A program made the position numbers and the translations under genes. This document shows positions 58,757 to 64,000 of a stretch of DNA of 64,000 nucleotides, piece after piece (the first letter of the stretch is position 1; each line of letters begins with the position of its first letter). The notes beneath the pieces are model-generated. The model saw only the letters and a list, made by a program, of their open reading frames with translations. It did not search any database and was not told where the DNA came from. The stretch is from Cladocopium goreaui. Taxonomy: Eukaryota > Sar > Dinophyceae > Suessiales > Symbiodiniaceae. The DNA lies in the NCBI GenBank assembly GCA_947184155.2, contig CAMXCT020003217.1, forward strand, positions 1-64,000, given 5' to 3'.

Positions 58757-60876
58757 TCAAAAAAAACAAGTCCTCTTTGGCTCAATCGCCCAGCTTTGGC
58801 GATGAGTCTCTTCTGCTTTTGCTTCGCTTTTCAGCGTTTTGCTGACGTCTTCAGCGAAATTTCAACTCCTGCCTTCTCCGCTTAAGGTCGCCCAGCACGT
58901 CAGTCATAGTAGTAGAGATCACAGGCGCAGCCGGAGGAGGTCACAGCTGCACCGTCAGCCATAGAGCCCATAGAGGTCGCAGCTGCCAAATCATGCGCGG
59001 CCGTCAGCCATGGAGCCTATGGAGGTCCACAGTGGGGTCACTACTGGCGCAACAGCAGGGTTTTTCGTCTCTACAAATTCAATCAGAGCCGTTGAAACAG
59101 GCATGCACAGTTAGCCAGCGCAGCTGTTTCCACACTGAACGAAATGCTGGTCAGGCACCAGCAAACGGCTCCATGTTTTGAACTGTCTGACGGTCCTTTT
59201 TCACCTCCGCAACGTTCTGTCACTGTATCTTCACTCCAAATTACGATGAAAGCAGGGAAATATGTTTTGCTTGTACAGCGTTGTCTCGGCCAAGAGAGGC
59301 TATCTGGGGATTTGCGTCGGCAAACTGTCCTGCACTGTCGGGTCTAAGCCCAGTGCTTGAAGGTCCTTGGTCAAAGATTGATATTTCCATCAAGTGCACA
59401 AATGGCTTTGAAAGGCTTTAGCCCAAGAACGTGCCTGCAGCCAAGCAGGCACTTTGAAAAAATCTGGAAAAAAAACAAGGCTTTGGTCACTTCGTGGACC
59501 CTCGGCCGCACTTTTGAAGTTCACCAGCAAAAAGCCTGAAGGCTCTGAAACAAAAACATCTGCCACCTGAAGTTGAGGAGTGAGACCAGTTGGCACGCAA
59601 GCTATAAAAGAGTTGCAGGCTTCGTGCCTTTGCAGCACGGACTGCGTGATGTGGCACGGAGCCAGGTCATGGTCAGTGGCTGGCAGAACTGCTGCCAAGG
59701 CCTCAAAGCAGCTGCTAGCACCTCCAAAATTTCACACATGACAACAGATGTGTTCCACGACGAGCTAATCTCCATATACATAAGAAGGTGGGGCTGCAGC
59801 AAGTAAGTCTTCGTAAAGCTTTTGGGGCACAAGTGCTTTGCAAGCACAAAGAAGGCAAGCACTTTTGCACGGCTCATTTTCACAAAGCACAGCAACGAAT
59901 GTTTGCGCTGCCGCGTCTCAGAAGCTTTGCCCCTGCATGGGAAGTCAACCACGAGCTTTGGACGCTACCAGTCCCACGCGCGTTTCTCTGGAAGCGCATG
60001 CAAGTCTCGTCTAAGTTCACAACAAAAGAAGCGGTCGGTCCAGTGTTTTCTGCGTTGCAAATGTTGCAACCATTGCCAAAAAAATTGCCACCTGCACAAC
60101 GAAAACGACCCCACTTCCTGCCCCAAAATGACCCCAGTTTTAGGTCCCCTACATAAAAAAGATCTAGTTTTGGGGCCGCTCACGGCCCCAGATTTGGGGC
60201 CCCCCTTGCCCTTTTCAATTTCAGGTTGGCACGACCATGCGCGACGAGATAAACCCCAGCGCTTGCGAAAGCGCTGCACCCCATGCAATTCTTCCCACGA
60301 TAGCCAATGCAGCGACTGGACGGCTCAAATGCTTCGTACATGGCGTACACAGCCGCCAAACTTGGAACCACTCCTCGAAGATTAAGCTTTTCAATCTCTT
60401 TGACCAACAAAACTTCAGCCACCTCCTTGCGAACTCGGGCGCGGATACTCGCATCAAGAGGCACAGAGACCGCTATTTCCTCCACTAAGTCCAGCGTGGG
60501 GTAGTCAGCGTCCTCTGGGCGTAAGCCACTGAATTTTTGGGCGGCAAAAAGTGATTGCAAGGTCGCAGCCAGTCAAGTAGGCCCGCACTGACCTTCTCCA
60601 ACCATGGCAATGTCAGCCAACGGGGAAAAGTCTGCGGCTTTGCCGCTTCTCTTGCCGCTGCCGAAGCCATTGGAAAAACCAACTGTGTGTTGAATGCCAT
60701 TTTGGCATTCGCGGCATGTTCATCCAAGGCCTCCAAGCCACCAAATGGAAAAGCACAAGTAGGGATGCTGCTCTTGAGGCAAAAACTGCACATGGCCAAA
60801 AAAGCACAGTAGGGATGCAAGTCTCAAGTAATCCGGATGGTTCCAAAAAAGTTCCGTGGCCTTTTTTGTTGAAACA
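58757..60876 (-). pseudogene. DDE transposase-like gene, U7 copy
   Basis: Identical to the U4 copy at a 22406-bp shift, including the extra AC near NLDET and the missing base in the second motif. Confidence 0.65.
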
Positions 60877-61895
60877 GTCCTGAAAGCACCGCGCCGCTCC
60901 GACACCAAACCAAACGGCACCGCTCTGACAAGGCGGGGGCAAAAAGCCTATTTTCCTACATCTGCAAAGGCCACCCCCGCAAAAAATGAACCAACAAACC
61001 GTGTGGCGCAGCTTTGCGCGCTTGAGAAGATCCTCCAATGCACTGAGTGGGCACACCCCCGCTGAAGATACTATCACAGAACAAAATGAACCCCTAAAGG
61101 GCCTATATTTCGATTCCAAAAATGGCCCCATCACGGCAAAGACATGTAGCCAATCGGAAATAGTGAAGGATATTCTCGAAGAGCATGCAAAGGTCGGTGG
61201 AGCCTTCACAGGATGGCTGAGGCGAAATGTTTCATTCCAGCTCCTCAGTACAATGATAACATCTGGGCCAGTCCAAGTCCCCTGCAACCCCTGCAGTCAG
61301 CGTTAAAGTGACAAAAGCAAGGTGGGCCAGAGAACCCAAAAGCATGCGGCACACAGCACGCCTTTTAATCTTGTGGTGTGTGGGCAGCTGTGCTCTGCAC
61401 GAAATCGACGTAATCGTATGAAGCATCGTGCGCACTGGACGGTATCAGGGGCCACAATTCACCACGCATGCTGTGTCAGCTCGTCTACATTCTTCTAGTC
61501 GCTTTTTCTGCTAATGTAATTAATTCCGTCCCATCTATCTTTTCTGCGTTCTCATTTCGTTTGCTAGAGACCCCTAGAAAATGTGACCACACCCCATCCC
61601 CTGCGACCCCTGCGGTCAATGTTGAAATTTGTCAATGTTTGAATACCGATCGAACAGACATCATAGCACATGAAAGGCTTTCATTCTGGGAGTCTCCTCG
61701 ATAGACATCAACATTTATTCTGAAAAGTCCGCGGCATGTCAACATTGACTGCAGGGTTCAAGGGAATCCCCTGCGGCTTTTCTTTCAACTAAGCAGCTGC
61801 ACCTGCCAACAAAACAGTACTGGGCCTTCCACAAACGCGCGTCGTACTACGCAATCATGAAGAGACATGCAAACTCAGATTTATAAACTGGTTCG

Positions 61896-62391
61896 CTCAG
61901 GCGCACGCCAAAAGCTGCATCGCAACCCTGGCGTCCATTCGGCAGGTGAGTTTGTTACACGCTCCTTAGATGTATTGGACTTCCATGACCACACCGTTTC
62001 TGCTGTCAAAATAAAAAACCTGTTGTGGCATCTGGAAACATTTAAGCACCTTTAGCCCACTTAAATTTCATCCCTCATCGCCAGTTCTGCTTGCCAAAAA
62101 CGGCCCACTTCTTCCACAAAAATTGAAGGCTCACGCCAGAAGCTGCATCGCAACCCTGGCGTCCATTCGGCAGGTGAGTTGTTACACGCTCCTTAGATGT
62201 ATTGGACTTCCATGACCACCGTTCTGCTGTCAAAATGAAGAAAAACCTGTTGTGGCATCTGGAACAATTAAGCACCTTAGCCCAACGTTAAATTCATCCC
62301 TCATCGCCAGTTCTGCTTGCCAAAAACGTCCCACTTCTTCCACAAAAATTTGAGGCTCACGCCAAAAGCTGCATCGCAACCCTTGCGTCCA

Positions 62392-62422
<31 letters not shown>

Positions 62423-62790
62423 ATGTTTTGGACTTCCATGACCACCGTTCTGCTGTCAAAATGAACCAAACCCTTTTGTGGTATCTTGAACGTTTAAGCA
62501 CCTTAGCCCAACGTTAAATTCATCCCTCATCGCCAGTTCTGCTTGCCAAAAACGGCCCACTCCTTCCACAAAAATTTGAGGCTCACGCCAAAAGCTGCAT
62601 CGCAACCCTGGCGTCCATTCGGCAGGTGAGTTGTTACACGCTCCTTAGATGTATTGGACTTCCATGACCACCGTTCTGCTGCTGTCAAAATGAAAAACCT
62701 AAACCTTTTTGTGTTTCTGGAAACGTTTAAGCCCTTAGCGCAACGTTAAGGCCTCCCTCATAAGCGCCAGTTTCTGCTTCCAGCAAGCAA
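61896..62790 (+). repeat. ~230-bp minisatellite in U8, 4 copies
   Basis: Copies at about 61914, 62143, 62368 and 62599. One copy more than in all other units, so copy number varies between units. Confidence 0.85.
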
Positions 62791-62959
62791 CAAGAACAGA
62801 TCAGGTTTAGACACTATCGCAGCTGCAGCACGGACTTGTTTTGGTAGAAAGAACAACTCTATCCCTCACTCCGTTGCTACGCAAGCCTGCCTCTACCACA
62901 CCGCAGACCAGGAAACCCCGAGCGAATGTTACAACCTTTCGCCGGGGGGAAAAAAAAAG

Positions 62960-64000
62960 TCCAGCGTTTCAACTGCGCACTCAATCGGGGCGCCTGCCCC
63001 AGGCAAAAATCACATGTTCACCGTTCACAAACTGGGGAGTCTGCAACCCGCAAAAAAAAAAGGGTTTACGAATGTCAGCTTTCACAACTTACGCACTCAT
63101 CTGGTAACCGGCCAACCCGCAAAAAACCACCTAAAGTTTATCTTGCAAGTGTCCTTTCATCTGGGAGCCTGCCACCGCAAAAACGTCAAGAATATCCAGC
63201 TTGCAGCTGTCACATTTTCACCTGGGAGCCTGCCACCGCAAAAAAAAAGGTAAAGAAGGTTTAGTTTTCAACTGCCACACTCATCTAGGGGCCTGCCACC
63301 GCAAAACCGTCAAGAATATGCAGCTTGCAGCTGTCACATTTTCACCTGGGAGCCTGCCACCGAAAAAAAAAGTAAAGAAGGTTTAGTTTTCAACTGACAC
63401 ACTCATCTGGGAGCCTGCCCCCGCAAAAACGTCAAGAATAGGCAGCTTGCAGCTGTCACATTTTCACCTGGGGCCTGCCACCGCCAAAAAAAAGCAAAGA
63501 AGTTTCAGCTTTCAACCGCCACACTTATCTGGGAGCCTGCCACCGCAAAAACGTCAAGAATATCCAGCTTGCAGCTGTCACATTTTCACCTGGGAGCTTG
63601 CCACCGCAAAAAAAGGTAAAAAAGGTTTAGTTTTTAACTCCCACGCTCATCTGGGAGCCTGCCACCGCAAAAACGTCAAGCATCCACTTGCAGCTGGGGT
63701 TCACATTTCCGGCTGGAAGACCTGCCAGCCCTGTCACCCAGAAGTCAAGAAGGTTCAGCTGGGAGCCTGCCACCGCAAAAAAATCAAGAATAACCAGCTT
63801 GCAGCTGTCACATTTTCACTTGGGAGCCTGCCACCGCAAAAAAAAAAGGTCAAGAAATTTCAGTTTGCAACTGTCACGCTCATCTGGGCGCCTGCCACCC
63901 GAAAAAGGGAACAAATGTGCAGCTTTCAAGTGTCGCATTCTCATCTGGGAGCCTGCCACCGCCTAAACGTCAAGAATATCCAGTTTGCAGCTGTCACATT
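62960..64000 (+). repeat. 60-bp motif array (U8), cut by window end
   Basis: Forward cores from about 62990 to 63955. The inverted part is beyond the window. Confidence 0.85.

Larger units (their letters stand above)
53707..61068 (+). repeat. Tandem unit U7 (7362 bp)
   Basis: Appears base-for-base the same as U4 at a constant 22406-bp shift. I checked this at several points and through identical encoded frames along the unit. Confidence 0.9.
44778..62123 (+). repeat. Higher-order repeat block, copy 2
   Basis: Second copy of 22420-39717. Divergence starts at the left of 44778 (a one-base change in CACGGACTGCG) and at the right of 62123 (AATTGAAGGCTC versus AATTGAAGCTC). Confidence 0.85.
61069..64000 (+). 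repeat. Tandem unit U8, cut by the window end
   Basis: The first ~1.05 kb equals U5, then the unit diverges at about 62124. It has four rather than three copies of the 230-bp minisatellite, followed by a 60-bp motif array that runs off the window. Confidence 0.85.

Noticed and set aside
1-64000. Dinoflagellate spliced-leader relicts as evidence for the host
   Set aside because: I looked for the CCATTTTGGCTCAAG core on both strands and did not find it, so the organism assignment stays an inference.

Overview
The window looks like eukaryotic nuclear DNA. It has no operons, no ribosome-binding sites and no rRNA or tRNA genes that I can see. ORFs are short, interrupted and intron-like, and most of the sequence is nested repeats. 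A dinoflagellate or similar protist is my best guess. That guess rests on the tandem-array architecture and on the style of a DDE-transposase-like protein with a basic C-terminal tail. It is an inference, not a proof.

Layout. (1) About 1-8859 is a low-gene flank. It holds a clean 129-codon minus-strand ORF (181-570), a probable helical protein (3052-3363, minus), a degraded plus-strand ORF (5517-5921), several minisatellites, and a 2.1 kb inverted-repeat element (6486-8591). The arms of that element are about 0.5 kb, and each carries the same outward-facing coding stretch. (2) From 8860 to the end of the window there is a head-to-tail tandem array of a unit of about 7.4 kb: seven full units (U1-U7; 7506, 7480, 7455, 7362, 7541, 7503 and 7362 bp) and a partial U8. 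A second level of order is superimposed. The block 22420-39717 recurs at 44778-62123, so three units form a higher-order repeat of about 22.4 kb.

Inside one unit (U1 as example, plus strand, left to right): a conserved leader with three copies of a CCCCTGC-rich motif (9075-9573); three copies of a minisatellite of about 230 bp (9700-10370); about 20 copies of a 60-bp motif in forward orientation (10560-11745); a 12-bp stem and loop (11761-11840); four copies of the same motif inverted (11895-12145); a plus-strand coding-like zone (12160-13480); a silent stretch; and a minus-strand gene of about 2.1 kb (about 14062-16190). I read that gene as a DDE-superfamily (pogo/Tigger/CENP-B-like) transposase relative. 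It has a helix-turn-helix region ending in a RFRKRWGLSRR-like motif. The first catalytic Asp is in NLDET, the second in MDLAPCHI and the third in LQVADVF, followed by a basic helical tail ending KRLIAKAGRLSKEDL. All copies carry frameshifts; U5 keeps the catalytic core best.

The overall picture is a transposon-derived, satellite-like array. Two cautions apply. The units differ mainly by one-base indels, many in homopolymers, while other multi-kilobase blocks are identical. That pattern fits recent gene conversion or duplication, but it also fits noisy long-read consensus or assembly-path reuse.
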